Shown: in pieces, positions 1-11,665 of the stretch
Layout of the letters: each line of letters starts with the position of its first letter
Numbering within the stretch: position 1 is the first letter of the stretch
Assembly: GCA_015478945.1 (NCBI GenBank)
Contig: JABUQX010042105.1
Location: 1 to 37,118, forward strand
DNA length: 37,118 nt
Origin: Trachelipus rathkii
Taxonomy: Eukaryota > Arthropoda > Malacostraca > Isopoda > Trachelipodidae
Direction of reading: 5' to 3'
Notes under the pieces: model-generated
Database searches by the model: none
What the model was told of the DNA's origin: nothing
Seen by the model: only the letters and a program-made list of their open reading frames with translations
Program-made: the position numbers and the translations under genes

Positions 1-40
1 AGAGGTGCTCCTATTATGCTTGATTAGCATTGATTTCCAG

Positions 41-220
41 CCCATGTTCAAACTTTGTGCTGAGACTGTGGAAAGAATTCTAGGAATTAAAAGTACCCCA
101 TTTGATGAGAACCAGTTGGCAGACTGCTCATTTAAGCGTTCTGTAATCTTGGAACCACCATTAACAATATCATTAACTAATAGAGATTTAAAAACCTTCA
201 AAGACAAACCAACATTGCAA
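41..220 (+). CDS. Candidate internal exon, possible OB-fold protein (partial gene)
   Basis: A TTGATTTCCAG acceptor ends at base 40. From base 41 there are 60 sense codons up to CAA|GTACAG, a usable donor at 221, so the exon would be phase 0 at both ends. The peptide starts PMFKLCAETVERILGIKST and contains LEPPLTISLTNRDLKTFKD. Mixed amino-acid use and lack of low complexity make it look like real coding sequence, unlike the (CA)n-encoded HTHTHT run that follows. The pattern of an AETVERILGI helix followed by beta-strand-like segments faintly resembles the last part of RPA1/MEIOB-type OB folds, but this is a weak impression and I do not name the gene. The rest of the gene would lie upstream of the window or beyond the microsatellite. 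It could also be a chance ORF. Confidence 0.3.
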
Positions 221-234
221 GTACAGGATTGGCC

Positions 235-298
<64 letters not shown>
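235..298. repeat. (CA)n microsatellite
   Basis: An almost pure CA dinucleotide run of about 64 bases with one AAA interruption in the middle. It lies just downstream of the exon candidate, so it is probably intronic. Confidence 0.95.
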
Positions 299-300
<2 letters not shown>

Positions 301-680
301 TATTGAGAAATACTTAAAAGTTACCACTGGAGCTGCTGGCCATGTTTATAGCCACGAGACTCGCGAAGGTTATATCAAAGCACAAGCAGCAAGCAGCAAG
401 CAGCAAGCAGAGCTGAGGAATAAAAAACAACAGCAGGAAAGATATGAAGGCTTTGGCTACTTTCAAGTATTATGTATATGAATGATTATATGAAACTTGA
501 AAAAGTAAGATGGGCGTGATTGCAACTATGTTAAAAATTCTACAAATACAGAACTTTGGAATTAATTTAGCTGTAGGTAGATGGTATTTAAAATTAGTTT
601 TCATTCCAGAATTTCATTTTTTATGCCAAAAAAATCGTAATCAAAATGAATATTTTTTATTCCTCCCTAATTTAAACCCC
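299..680. other. Unassigned stretch after the CA repeat
   Basis: Ordinary AT-rich sequence with a short AGCAAGCAGCAAGCAGC trinucleotide-like run near 383-412. The reading frames here begin within or just after the microsatellite and end in AT-rich DNA. Nothing identifies them as genes. Confidence 0.5.
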
Positions 681-692
681 AAATCAGACACG

Positions 693-852
693 CCCATATA
701 TATATATATAGTATATATAATAATATTATTATATATATATATATAATTATATTATATTATATATACTTATATATATCATATATATATAATCATATATAAT
801 ATATATTTAATATATACTATATCATATTAGATATAAATTATATTATATACTT

Positions 853-934
<82 letters not shown>

Positions 935-942
935 ATATATAT
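693..942. repeat. (TA)n microsatellite tract, imperfect
   Basis: About 250 bases of TA repeats with single-base phase shifts, the longest pure run being about 865-922. The tract is self-complementary and can fold into long hairpins. Confidence 0.95.
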
Positions 943-1290
943 TAACTCTTTTAACACAAAATTCCATATTACAGTCCTTATCTTATGCCAGAAAATAATA
1001 TCTTCGGAATTATATGTCTCTTCATCTTTGCCGACACCAATTTGGATTTTTACAGTCCAAGCAAATCATGATTTATTATATAAAATTTTTAGCTGTGCAT
1101 TGACATACTAATGCTCTTATTGCGATTATTTATTAATATTCCAGTAACGATTATATCAATCCTAAAGATTAAACAGGAACTTCCTCTTTTGATTTAGTAG
1201 CATAAAACTCTGAGAATAAGTTCCGGATAATCATTCAGCACGGGCAACGATCATTCAACTATAAAACAGACAAAACTTTGAACGTGAATT
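943..1290. other. Unassigned AT-rich stretch
   Basis: Sequence between the (TA)n and (CT)n tracts. I see no open frame of useful length, no RNA gene and no repeat structure. Confidence 0.5.
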
Positions 1291-1297
1291 AATCTCT

Positions 1298-1311
1298 GCC
1301 TCTCTCTCGTC

Positions 1312-1391
<80 letters not shown>

Positions 1392-1506
1392 CTCTATTTT
1401 TCTCTCTCTCTCTCTCTCCTTCATCTCTCCTCTCTCTCTCTCTCTCTCTCTCAATCCTCTCTCTCTTCTCTCTCTCCTCTCTCTCTTCTCTTCTCTCTTT
1501 CTCTCT
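1298..1506. repeat. (CT)n polypyrimidine tract
   Basis: About 210 bases that are almost entirely C and T on this strand, with (CT)n blocks broken by TTCT, CCCTT and ATTTTT. The minus-strand open frames across it encode only Arg/Glu repeats and are artefacts of the simple sequence. Confidence 0.95.
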
Positions 1507-1889
1507 GAAACGTAAGTCCCTACGGACTGAGAGACACAGTGATGTAGACAACTTTGTCTCCTCTTATCGTTGAAGCAGGCCCTCTATCATTTTCCTTAAT
1601 GACCCCATTTAACCAAACCTTTCTTGTGAAATTCTCTTAACGTTGCGTGTTCCTTCCGGGAATGATTATAACCCCCCAAGCCAAGAACGAAAAACCATAT
1701 TAACATATTTCATTTTAAAGCATTCATTCTCGTCCAGGAAAAATACTGTTACACCGTGAAGCTCGTATCTATTTGATTAACGATATTGTTGTAACTCTTT
1801 CTAACTAGAACAATATATGCTCTTTATGTAATAATTTACATTTGTCTACATAATATTAAAGGAAATTAACGTAATTAAATTTATCGTTA

Positions 1890-1890
1890 C

Positions 1891-1921
<31 letters not shown>

Positions 1922-2036
1922 ATATATATATATATATTATATATATATATAACTATTACCTAAACTAACAATCATACATACTATATAATCTCATCATATA
2001 ATAATTATCAAACATATTCTATATATATAAATACTA

Positions 2037-2084
<48 letters not shown>

Positions 2085-2420
2085 ATATAATATATATATA
2101 TATTATATTATATATATATATATATATACTATATAACTCATATATATATTATAATATATATATATTAATATATATATATATATCATATATATTACATATA
2201 AATAATATATAGTAAATAATTCGTGAACACTTTAATAAATAATATATATACTATATATAAAAATATATATAATATATATATATAATTATATATATTATTA
2301 TATATATAATATATATATAATATAGTATGTGACTTCTTTATATATATATATCATATATATACTATTATATATACTATATATATAATATATATTATATATA
2401 TATATAATAGTATAAGTAGT
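1890..2420. repeat. Large imperfect (TA)n tract
   Basis: Several blocks of TA repeat (about 1890-1950, 2040-2200 and 2245-2410) separated by short AT-rich linkers. The short frame on the minus strand through this region is repeat-encoded (YIYNIYYIYS) and is not a gene. Confidence 0.95.
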
Positions 2421-2429
2421 ATATATGCT

Positions 2430-2510
2430 ATATAGAACCTGCAGCTTTAGTGCGTCGGATTCAGACCAGCAAGTTGTCTGCACCCACTTGACCACAATGG
2501 ACGCCTAAGC
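2430..2510 (-). repeat. tRNA-like promoter boxes, possible SINE or tRNA pseudogene
   Basis: Read on the minus strand, TGGTCAAGTGGG (complement of 2483-2494) matches the tRNA A box. Downstream of it GGTCTGAATCC (complement of 2457-2467) is close to the B box GGTTCRANNCC. The spacing of about 15-16 bases between the boxes is shorter than in a functional tRNA, and no cloverleaf can be drawn with confidence. A degraded tRNA-derived SINE head is the likeliest reading. Confidence 0.3.
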
Positions 2511-2589
2511 ACGGAAATCCACATTTAACTCTAGGATATCGAAGACTCCCAGCAGGAAAGAGGTAAAAGGTTTGCTTATAAATTTAACA

Positions 2590-5500
2590 CTGTGATATAT
2601 ATAATAATATAAGTACTATACGTACTATATATATATAATAACACGACCCCATTTATATCTCATATACCTTAACCGATATCATTACTATACACCTATTACT
2701 ACACCTACCAACTTCATACCTACTACTAACCCACCCCTAAGACCTCACCCGTCTATCTACCTACCCTAGCTACATCTGACTATATCACCTCATAATACAG
2801 TAGAAAAGGTGCTCCCTAAAGAATCTTACATTTATCAAAGCACTCAAAAACGATATTAATTAATAGGCCAATTCAATTGTGGTCTTTACCATTCTATAAT
2901 AGCAAGGATGATTTCATTTGAGTGTGTACTTACTTTAATACACATTGTGAACAAGATAATAACATGATTATCATACTTACCTCATTTATTAGTATGGTAA
3001 AATATTAATCCTTACATATAACTAAAACTGAATCATATTGAGAAAAAACCACTAACTTTACTCACCTAGCAAATAAACTTTAATTTTTCGGAGCAATACA
3101 CTGCAGCGTGTATAATATTTGCTGTTTATTATCGTTCTTCTAACGTTCTATCACTAGACATTCCATATATACCCCGACGAGTCACCGATAATGATTTCTC
3201 TAAAACGTCTTCTAAATCTAAAGTCGCTTTAGTATATAGAACCAATGCTTAATAATGCGAACCTCTATTCAAACATAGTGTATCAATACTTTCTCGCTTA
3301 AACTCAAATGCTGCTTCATGGATACCTATTGACCTGTGCAGATGATAGACACATCTCACATGTTTACTTAACAATATTGCTAACATACAAATTCTCTCCT
3401 TCATCAATCGATTTACTCTCTCTCTCCTAACATCACGACCACGAAGAGCCTAACTCGCGGACACTCTCATGACTCACCTGTGTTCTACTCTTATAAATAC
3501 AGTTTTTTATAGAGGCCTTTGCAAGGGATTCGAAAAGGTAATATTAAATCAGAATATTTGTAGATCAAACTTCAATTTTAGTATTCATTAGTTGTGAATT
3601 AATTTTATTCCTTTCGCATCTTCTCTCTCTCTCCTGATTCTCTACTTACCTCATCTCTATTTCTCATCTTCTCACGTCTGTGCTCTTCCTCTCTTCTTTC
3701 TCTCCCCTCTACATCCTTATTCATCCACCTATCCCTTGTTTGTGGTGGGGATGCTCCTGATCATAAAAGACCAGAGCAAATATCCTGAAGCAATTATTAA
3801 CATGTGTAAATTCCTCTATGAAATGATTCATGATAATGATTTATTGGTTTACTGACAAAGAAAAAGTGAACTGTGCGCTTAACCTTTTGTATCCTCAGTA
3901 GTTAATAATATTAATGCTGTATCAATTCTAAGAATCCTCAATAGAAAAATATGTTAAAGATACATGATGTTTAAAAGTGTTCAAATACACATGACGAGAA
4001 TAAACATTGAATAGAAGCATAGAGTACAAAATTATTATTTACCGGTTATAATCTTTAACACCAGCTACTAAGTACTTGTCGTAAGTAACATGAGCATAGT
4101 CATATCCTTAGTCTTTCGGCTGCTACTATAGACAAGCTAGAATAAAAAAATAGGAATGTACGAGTAAGAAGTACTCACACTTTAAGGTCGAGAGTACATC
4201 CTTATTTAATTAGCTGTGGTAGTATAGTTGGTAACTACTGGATTTATATATATATCATATGATATACAAATATGTATACTAAGCCGAATAGTATATAATT
4301 AATAAATGAAATATATCACAATATAATCCTTACTCCATGTAAATAGAAAATTATTATAATTACTAAGATAACAAGAGTTTACGTTGAATCAGGTTTCTAT
4401 ACTCCGTGAGAGATATAGATGGGCCATATCTTCAAACTCACTATACAAGACAGAAGTGTTTTTATTGAAAGCTAAAATTAGTTAAAATGTATTTAAAAGT
4501 AGTGCAAAATAACTATTAATAATCACAAACAATAGACTATCTATACTCTTATTGCTCATAACATAAGTAAACTGGTAGATAATAATTATAAGAAATTCTA
4601 CGAAACTAATTTCATATATCATAGCCATTATAGATCTTTACTTATGATTAGAGACAAAATTTGGCATTTAATAAAAGATATTACAAGGTCATAAGAAATG
4701 CGTTAAGAAATAGGTAACTACCATATCAAGATATATTAGAATAAGAGGTAAAGGCTTATAAGTTTATGTGTGTTCGTAATGAAATATTTGTAGTTTGTGT
4801 CAAGATTATATCTCGTATTGATATGTAAATAAAGGAACTGTTGTATATAAATTATAAATATTATATATATTTATATATATTATATTATATAATTAATAAT
4901 AATTAATACTATATATTTATTGTATAAAAAAAATTATTATACATTCGATAACTACAAATATTAATAAACAATATAATATTATATTTTACTTTAAATATAT
5001 ATAATATAATAGTATCTAACTATATTTAATTATAATTAATTAATAATATTTATATATACTATTAATATTATATTTAATATATATATACTATTATATATTA
5101 GTTTATATAATATTATATTAATATATTAATTAATATATAAATATTATATTAATTAATAATAATATTACTATATATTAATATAATTAATATATTATATATA
5201 TTATAGATTAATGAACAGATTATCTGTATAATTTGTGAATAATCAAGGTATTATTGAAAGCTCAGTTCTCTATTATATATACATATCAATCTACGATAAA
5301 TTAGCTAACGTAAGTTGATAGATATTAGTAATAACTTCCTGAATTTATAAAACTCAATAAGTTGTGAAAGCTTAAAGTAATTCAAACATTGAGATAAGCT
5401 CTAGAGATACTAATAAATTAACGTCAATATATTTTAAATTAGTAAACTAATTATATATATTATAACTCAATGTGTAGCAACTGGTACTTCTTTGGTTCAA

Positions 5501-6180
5501 TTACTTTATACTCTGATCATCCCTAAAGCTACCATTAAAATGCACACTGTCCTAGTCATAGGACCATTTTGGATACCTGCATTAATAAAAAAGTACTATA
5601 GCATTAAAGTATCAGTATTGTCTCACAATATTTATGTTCTACTCCTCCTAAGCCATATTTATTGCTATCTAATCAATAACACGTTCTATGAATTCTTTAA
5701 TGATCTTGGCTTGAGGATTGCTAAGTACATACTATTTATCTCCTGCATATGTATTATTATACAATTATGTGATATAGTTTGGGACGATTGCATCAATATT
5801 TTAATATTATCATAAATTACCACTTTAATGTAACTAACTCACATCATATTATAATATATCACAACTTGGTGTTTTCTAACAATTCTGAGTACACATTTGG
5901 TTATTTGAATAGACAATTACATTTTACACGTTGACCTCTCTCAACTTGGCCGTTTCAGATTTAGTTATTTTTATACTTTAAAACGATTAAATACTATATT
6001 ACTTACCACAGATGATTATATGTGTTTAGCCATTAGGTGGTATACCATTATTGGGTATTAAAGTTTTTGCTAAATTATCTTTTTGATAATCACTTTAGCA
6101 GGAGTATCTTTTTTAATTTTGAACTCACGAATCGCCAAGTATATGCTTCCCCTTTAAAAAACCAAATATTTACAGTAACG
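2590..6180. other. Long AT-rich gene-poor region
   Basis: About 3.6 kb without a recognisable gene. It holds a C/T/A low-complexity patch at 2680-2780, CT-rich patches near 3415-3425 and 3625-3720, and imperfect (TA)n at 4240-4265 and 4850-5210. The 107-codon frame at 5492-5815 is AT-rich and hydrophobic, lacks an ATG at its start and has no family signature, so I do not call it. This could be intergenic or intronic DNA, or very old repeats. Confidence 0.6.
4850..5210. repeat. AT-only low-complexity tract
   Basis: More than 300 bases almost free of G and C, made of TATATA, TTAATTAA and AATATT blocks. It is less regular than the pure (TA)n tracts elsewhere. Confidence 0.9.
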
Positions 6181-6415
6181 CGTATATATATGACTGTATA
6201 CATATATATATATATAATATATATATACTATATATACTTAATATAATTATTATTATATTATTAATTATATAATATACATATATATATATTAGTCGGATTA
6301 TATATATATCATATATATTATATATATATAATAATTATATAATATAATATTATAATTACTTATATATATTTATATATATATAATATATATATACTATATA
6401 TATAATATTAAATTA
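6180..6415. repeat. (TA)n microsatellite tract
   Basis: Imperfect TA repeats with occasional TAATTAT blocks. It separates the AT-rich region from the degraded element at 6545-8200. Confidence 0.95.
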
Positions 6416-6544
6416 GATATTTGATTTATGACTGACACTCTATCATTGTCGTGCTATTTAATATTTAACCACTTACATATTTGATTTACAAATGAGTATA
6501 TAATAAATTTTTCTCCTCATAATACTATTTATTGATAAAAATAT

Positions 6545-8200
6545 TATTTTTTATGAAGTCATTGAAAAAAAGAAAGAAAAAATAAGATTACAAAGATTTG
6601 CAAGATTTTTAAAGTTTTTAAATTGTGCAGTTGAACCATCACTGAAGTATGTTATATATTTTAGTTCACCAAGTGCCCTCTTTAAGTAGTTAATTAACTT
6701 TATCAAATAAAGCTGTCACTGATATGCAGATGCTCATGCACTCAACTTGCTGATTAAGATCAAGAGAGTAGGCAGCAAAAGGATGCATAGTTGCCTGACT
6801 ATTTTCCCAGTGAAATCATTAAATTGCATCTTGGACCACAAAAGAGTTGTTTTCAGAAAAATCCATTAACAACAATTTCACCAGGATGTAAATTTTTTTT
6901 AAGAGTTTTAAGATACTGAGACTGATTCTTTGAAATGTAGTGATGAGCCGAAAGATCAGTGATTTTTTGTTGCCAATTCTGCATTGAAATCAAACCCTCA
7001 AGTATCAACTGTTTTGTTTCAAGTGATGCACGATTTGTTTGTACCCACTGCTTAAATTGATCTGTTTCTTCTGGATCAAAATCATTGTAAACCTGTGAGA
7101 AATAAGTCAAGTGAAGTTTTGCCAGGACATTTGCCACATCGATGAAGCATGAAGCATCTTGAGCCTATGTCACACAGTTTTTTGAAATCAAAAGTTTATA
7201 ATCTTCTTTAATAATGCTACTTCCAAGCACCAGCTTTACATTTTTGGTGAATCGCACAATGCAAACTGAGTGCATTCCAGATGAGCTACCTGTTGTTACA
7301 CACCATTTTGGTCTTAATTCACAAAGCTTTGAAAATCCCACCTCCGGGCCAAATTTACTATTATAAGCAATAAACATCTCCCTCAACCTACAAAGTAATA
7401 GGCATATTTGTTTCTGAACTTTTTCATTTGCAATTCTCACTGAAACATAGTCCTTTTTACCAGGACAAAAACGACTGAATTCATCATCAAAAAAATTGAC
7501 AACACGATTTTGTACATCTGAATACAAAAATTTCCCCTTTTTTTTATGAGGAACTGCCAAGACCCCACCTTCTACCTTTAATTTTCTGGCTGCTTTTACC
7601 ATTTTTTTGTGAAACATCAAATTCAGCCATTGTCTTCTCAATGGACCAACTTTTGGGTGTTAAAATCAGAATCTGCAATTTTTGGCACGATTGGTTAACA
7701 TTGTTAAATTTGTTTTAAACTTTTTCAAAACATCATAAATCAAGACAATTTCGACAGCTATTCAACAAATTCGTACTCTTTACAATATGCAAAGGATTAA
7801 CATCCCCAGCAATAGCAATTTTTTTGGCTATCAAATCTTTATCCTTGGTTACTTTGTTTTGTGTATCCGTTAATTGTCTTGTTTTTTAAAACCTAGGGTT
7901 CCGGCCTTGCTCTCTGCCATGGTAAACTGCTTTCTGTCTTTCAACTTCAATTTGTTCATCATCACTAGATGTTTTGTGATGTTGATGGTGGTAATAAAAA
8001 GCCCTGTGGAAGGCAATTCCAATAGATCCTTTTGACAACTTGGGCAAACTTTTTGACCTGGCAAAATATTTTTGTTTTTATAAAACTTAGGCTTGTTCAG
8101 CTCTGCTACATTAGAGCTCTTAAGCTTTTCTTAAATGATGGTTTACTTCTCAATATGAAATTACAGCCAATATCTCTTGTAAAAAAAAATTCAAATTTGA
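6545..8200 (-). pseudogene. Broken copy of a multi-copy, transposase-like animal protein family
   Basis: One protein can be followed on the minus strand through several frames. The N-terminal part has a CPSC zinc-ribbon-like pair (about 8035-8055). LTPKSWSIEKTMAEFDV, a probable helix-turn-helix lead-in, follows at about 7610-7660. The longest open piece (7165-7641) contains CPGKKDYVSVRI and FSKLCELRPKWCVTTG. Next come a cysteine motif HRCGKCPGK (about 7115-7150), MDFSENNSFVVQDAI (about 6805-6855), FHWENSQATMHPFAAY and YFSDGSTAQFKNFKNLANLC (about 6600-6660). At least three frameshifts (one at the T7 run 7601-7607, one near 7170, one near 6855) and several stops break it. From memory, these motifs recur in many uncharacterised, high-copy proteins of arthropods and cnidarians. 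The paired Asp motifs (MDFSEN, YFSDG) suggest an RNase-H-like DDE enzyme, but that function is inferred. No TIRs were found. Confidence 0.8.
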
Positions 8201-8710
8201 AGTAAAAATTCACTGTTCATGATGGTAAACAGTTGATGTATCATCAAAAAAAAATTCCACTATGATTAGCCAACATTTCTTAGTGACTTTAGTCATGTCC
8301 TTTAATTAATTTAAGCCCTTTTTTGTTACTAAAAGTAGTCAAATGACACTTTGAGTTCTTCAAAAATCCAGCAGTGGAAACAGATGAGTCTTCTGTTAAT
8401 TCTGAATCCATTGTACTTGAGAATTTATTAAAAAAAAATTTATTCACAATTAATTGTAATGCTTCTTCTGCTTGACTTCACAATTTGTTAAACAAGTTTC
8501 TTGCAATGAAATAAAAACACTTGTGAAATGAAGAAGCAACAGATTAAATAAGAGCAAGTGAGAATTTATGATTGTGCAAAAAGGAAAATCTTGGAATTTA
8601 TTTACCAACATTATGTGATGTAAAGGAAATGTGAAGTGAACTTAATTGTGTTTAACACAGATTGATGACAGAAACATACCAATGCCATTACTATAATGAG
8701 ATGAGTTGCA
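8201..8710. other. Unassigned AT-rich stretch
   Basis: No frame or structure recognised. It lies upstream of the minus-strand pseudogene and could be the rest of that element. Confidence 0.4.
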
Positions 8711-8714
8711 TTTT

Positions 8715-9245
8715 TTCCTGACTTTGCTTTTATTTTTTTTTAAAAACTATACAACTTTCACCCTTTATACTTTCAAATTGTTTAATGGAGAAAGATCTGT
8801 ATATCCATGCGTTTCATAACCTCCACTTTAATAGTTTTCTCAAAATTAACACTCAAAAGTTGGTAATTTATGTCATTTAACATTTCCTTGTTAGTTCAAA
8901 AATAAGTAAATTTGGCTAAAAAAAAATTTGTGGGCTATGCTTAAGATATAATTAATATCTCATAAAAGGCATTATGAGTGCTGAAACTTTTATAAATTAA
9001 TAAAATGCAATGGTTTAATAGAACTTAAGTATGACTCCTTGAAAATGTTTTGCTCAGGAACTGTGGTATATCACATTTCAGTAAATTTTTTAAAAACAAA
9101 TTTTTTTGATCTTGCCTTTAATTTTTTAATAAACAATTCAACTTTCACCCTTTATGCTTTCAAATTTGTTAATGAACAAGGGTCTGTATATTCATGCATT
9201 TTCATGAACTCTTTTAATAGTATTTTCAAAGTTAGTGATTTGTCT
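8715..9245. repeat. Pair of diverged direct repeats, ~390 bp apart
   Basis: The block at about 8715-8875 recurs at about 9095-9245. Both contain CAACTTTCACCCTTTAT followed by A or G and CTTTCAAATT, then TCTGTATATYCATGC, then TTTTAATAGT with a TTTCAAARTTA-like end. Divergence is roughly 20-25 per cent by eye. They look like two monomers of an old tandem duplication or repeats inside one mobile element. Confidence 0.7.
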
Positions 9246-9860
9246 TTGACATTTTCAACTTGAGGATCCCTATTTCTTTCGGAAATGGATCCTGGGACCT
9301 AAAAATTTGGAATACCTTTGTGTCTAGGGCATAGGAACCTGTGTGCCAAATTTTAATAATATTGAAGATGGTTGAGTCTGGAGCACTGTTCCACTTGACA
9401 TGGAATGACCATATACCAATTTTGTTGTACTTTACTGCTCTCACTTTTCTAATAATCGACTATCCACTCATTTCCTTGTCTTCCCTTGATTTTACCAAAC
9501 CAACATAGTGGACATTTGGAATCAACTCTATAAGTACATAATCACCCAACATATACTTATCACCTTTGCTGCAGTACTGGTTGATTCACTGGCTTCTCTA
9601 TCCCTTGCACGCCTGTTGGTAGAAATGTCTGTTGTTTCTCTGCTTCTTTTATGACTAGATGAGAAATTTAATTTCCTCTACTGGTTTTTATATGGTATGT
9701 CATGGGTTCAGAGGAATTGCCTGCTTCCATTAGATCTCAGGGGGAGTGTGCTTTGACAGGTTGTATTATCAGTTCCAACCTCACACATTTTCTTTAAAAG
9801 CAGTTTTCTGTGTTCCTGAAGATATGCAACAATGACAGCACTAATATTCTGAAGGAGGGT
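9246..9860. other. Unassigned sequence upstream of the CR1-like LINE
   Basis: Base composition is more balanced than in the AT-rich deserts. The 70-codon minus-strand frame at 9232-9444 (with WHTGSYALDTKVFQIFRSQD) is not low-complexity, but I recognise no family. It could be degraded 5' LINE sequence or part of another element. Confidence 0.4.
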
Positions 9861-11330
9861 ACTTACCGGCATTGCAAAGGCACTGTATTTGATTTTAAGC
9901 GATCTATAACATTTGGTGAGTACCAGATGACTGCGGAAAACCGCATATGTTTGGCCTATTTATAAGAAAGGTAGTAAGGAAAGATGGGTGGGAAATTATA
10001 GGCAGTTACTAAACATCTCTGGTTGTAAAAGGTGTCTGGAAAAGTTTGCTGAAAGGTCATATAGAGAAATATTTAGAAGATAACAAGGTTATTGTATCAT
10101 TTGTATGACTCCCTCACGTTTCAAGAAAGGGTAGGTCATTCATGACAAACCTTTTATGTAATTTATGGAATTACATCTACTGACTGCATTTGACCGCAGG
10201 AGATCCAGTTGTATTATAGTATTTAGACTTTAGCAAAGCTATTTTTAGTGGTTCCCCAGCATAACTTGATGTAAGAGTTATTTGCAGATGTGGCATAGGT
10301 GGATTGGTACATGGTTGGATTAAAGATTGGTTATGGAATAGAAAAGGAAGTGTGTACTACTAAATGGCAATTGGTCATCATGGGGAAATATGGAGAGCTG
10401 GTGTCCCACAGGTTTCAGTGCTGGGCCACTATTGGTTTCTCATATTATATAAAAATGCATTAGACCAGGACTTAAATGCAATGTTTCTAAGTTTTGCAGA
10501 TGATACCAACAGTGGCCACCTACAGTTAAAATAGTGAAGGATGTAAAAGATTCAAAAATGACTTTGAATAAAACTTCTTGGTGTGGGCGATAAGTAGCAA
10601 ATGAATGTTAATAGTAAAAAAGTGTAAGTTCTTTCACCTAGGTTACTTCAATAAAAGTTTTAACTAAATAATGAATTGGTTATTTGCTTGAGTTGTGGAC
10701 CAAGAAAAAGATTTAGGTGTGATTATAAGCAGTAATTTGAAAGTCGCTAATCAGTTTTTTGGAAGCAGGAAATAAAGCTAATAAGATGCTGGCATAATAA
10801 ATCGCAATGTTGTTTACAAGATGCAAAAGAAGTAATAAGTAAACACTATAATAGCACGTTAAGCCAATAATAGAGTATTGTGCACAAAGTTTGGGCCCTT
10901 ATTTAAAGAAAGACTTAGATTATGCTAGTAGGCCAACAAGGATGATTTCTGGGTTTGAGGTAATGAGCTATGAGGAGAGAGTCTGAAGGAGTAGGGAGTG
11001 TTTTTCTGGAGGAAGGCATTTCTCAGTAGGACATGATTAAGTCTACAAAATTTTTACTTCTATTGATAATACGGAGACCAATAGTATTCTTCATAGTAGA
11101 GAACGGACGGGAGACCAGGGGCATAACAAGAAAATTAGAAAGCATTCTTCAGCAATAGGGTAAATTTTGTAATGGTACCAGGAGGTTGTTGAGTGGTGAC
11201 TCGATTTGCAACATTTAAGAAAGGTTTGCCTGAATTATGGAAAAATTGTACGAAAATTATTTCCTTGCAAATTCAAGGTTGAAAGGACCCTAATAAACAT
11301 TTTTAAAACTGTTTTTGAAAAAAAAAAAAA
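9860..11330 (+). mobile_element. Decayed CR1-like non-LTR retrotransposon, reverse-transcriptase part
   Basis: The three forward frames together give the ordered motifs of a CR1-group reverse transcriptase: PIYKKGS..RW.GNYR (about 9955-10005), RKGRSFMTNLL (about 10125-10155), YLDFSKA (about 10218-10240), GIGGLVHGWIKDWLWNRKG (about 10295-10350), AGVPQVSVLG (about 10400-10430), the catalytic box FADDT (about 10494-10508), EKDLGVIISSNLK (about 10705-10745) and RMISGFEVMSYEERV (about 10940-10985). The last coding traces run to about 11250. A run of 13 A at 11318-11330 fits the 3' tail. Frameshifts and stops occur throughout, so it is dead. The 5' part with the endonuclease is missing, the usual 5' truncation of LINEs. 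Confidence 0.9.
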
Positions 11331-11344
11331 TTAGCATTTTTTAG

Positions 11345-11395
11345 TGCCAAATAAAAACGGTCACCGGTGACCGGTCCGGACTTAGGAGTATATTT
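11345..11395. repeat. Palindromic motif shared with 17021-17066
   Basis: ACGGTCACCGGTGACCG is an almost perfect palindrome (11357-11373) within AAAAACGGTCACC..TGACCGGTCCGGACTTA. A diverged version AAAAACGGTTCACC..CTGACCGCTCTGTAGGACTTA lies at 17026-17066. The two may be end sequences of the same repeat family. Confidence 0.5.
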
Positions 11396-11549
11396 TAAGA
11401 ATTTTAGGGCACTCTAGTAATAAATTTGGCTATAATACTGTAAATTACTAAAACATGCAAATTAGGTATAAATAAATAGAATAATGTATATTTTTGAATT
11501 TTATATAAAAAATAATTTTACATATGAAATTATAAAATATTAAAGCATA

Positions 11550-11665
11550 TATATATATATTATATATATATATATATATTATATATTATAGTATATATAT
11601 TATATATATATATATAATATAATATATAATATATATATTATATATATAATAATATATATATATTA
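11550..11665. repeat. (TA)n microsatellite abutting the TIR element
   Basis: Imperfect TA repeat that runs directly into the left end of the inverted-repeat element at 11666. A matching TA tract lies on the right side from 12974, so the element sits inside, or seeded, a TA array. Confidence 0.95.

Noticed and set aside
1251..1551. Minus-strand frames rich in Arg and Glu
   Set aside because: Encoded entirely by the (CT)n tract; the alternating codons GAG/AGA give the peptide.
5492..5815. 107-codon hydrophobic forward frame
   Set aside because: No ATG start, AT-driven Ile/Leu/Tyr composition, no splice context or family motif.
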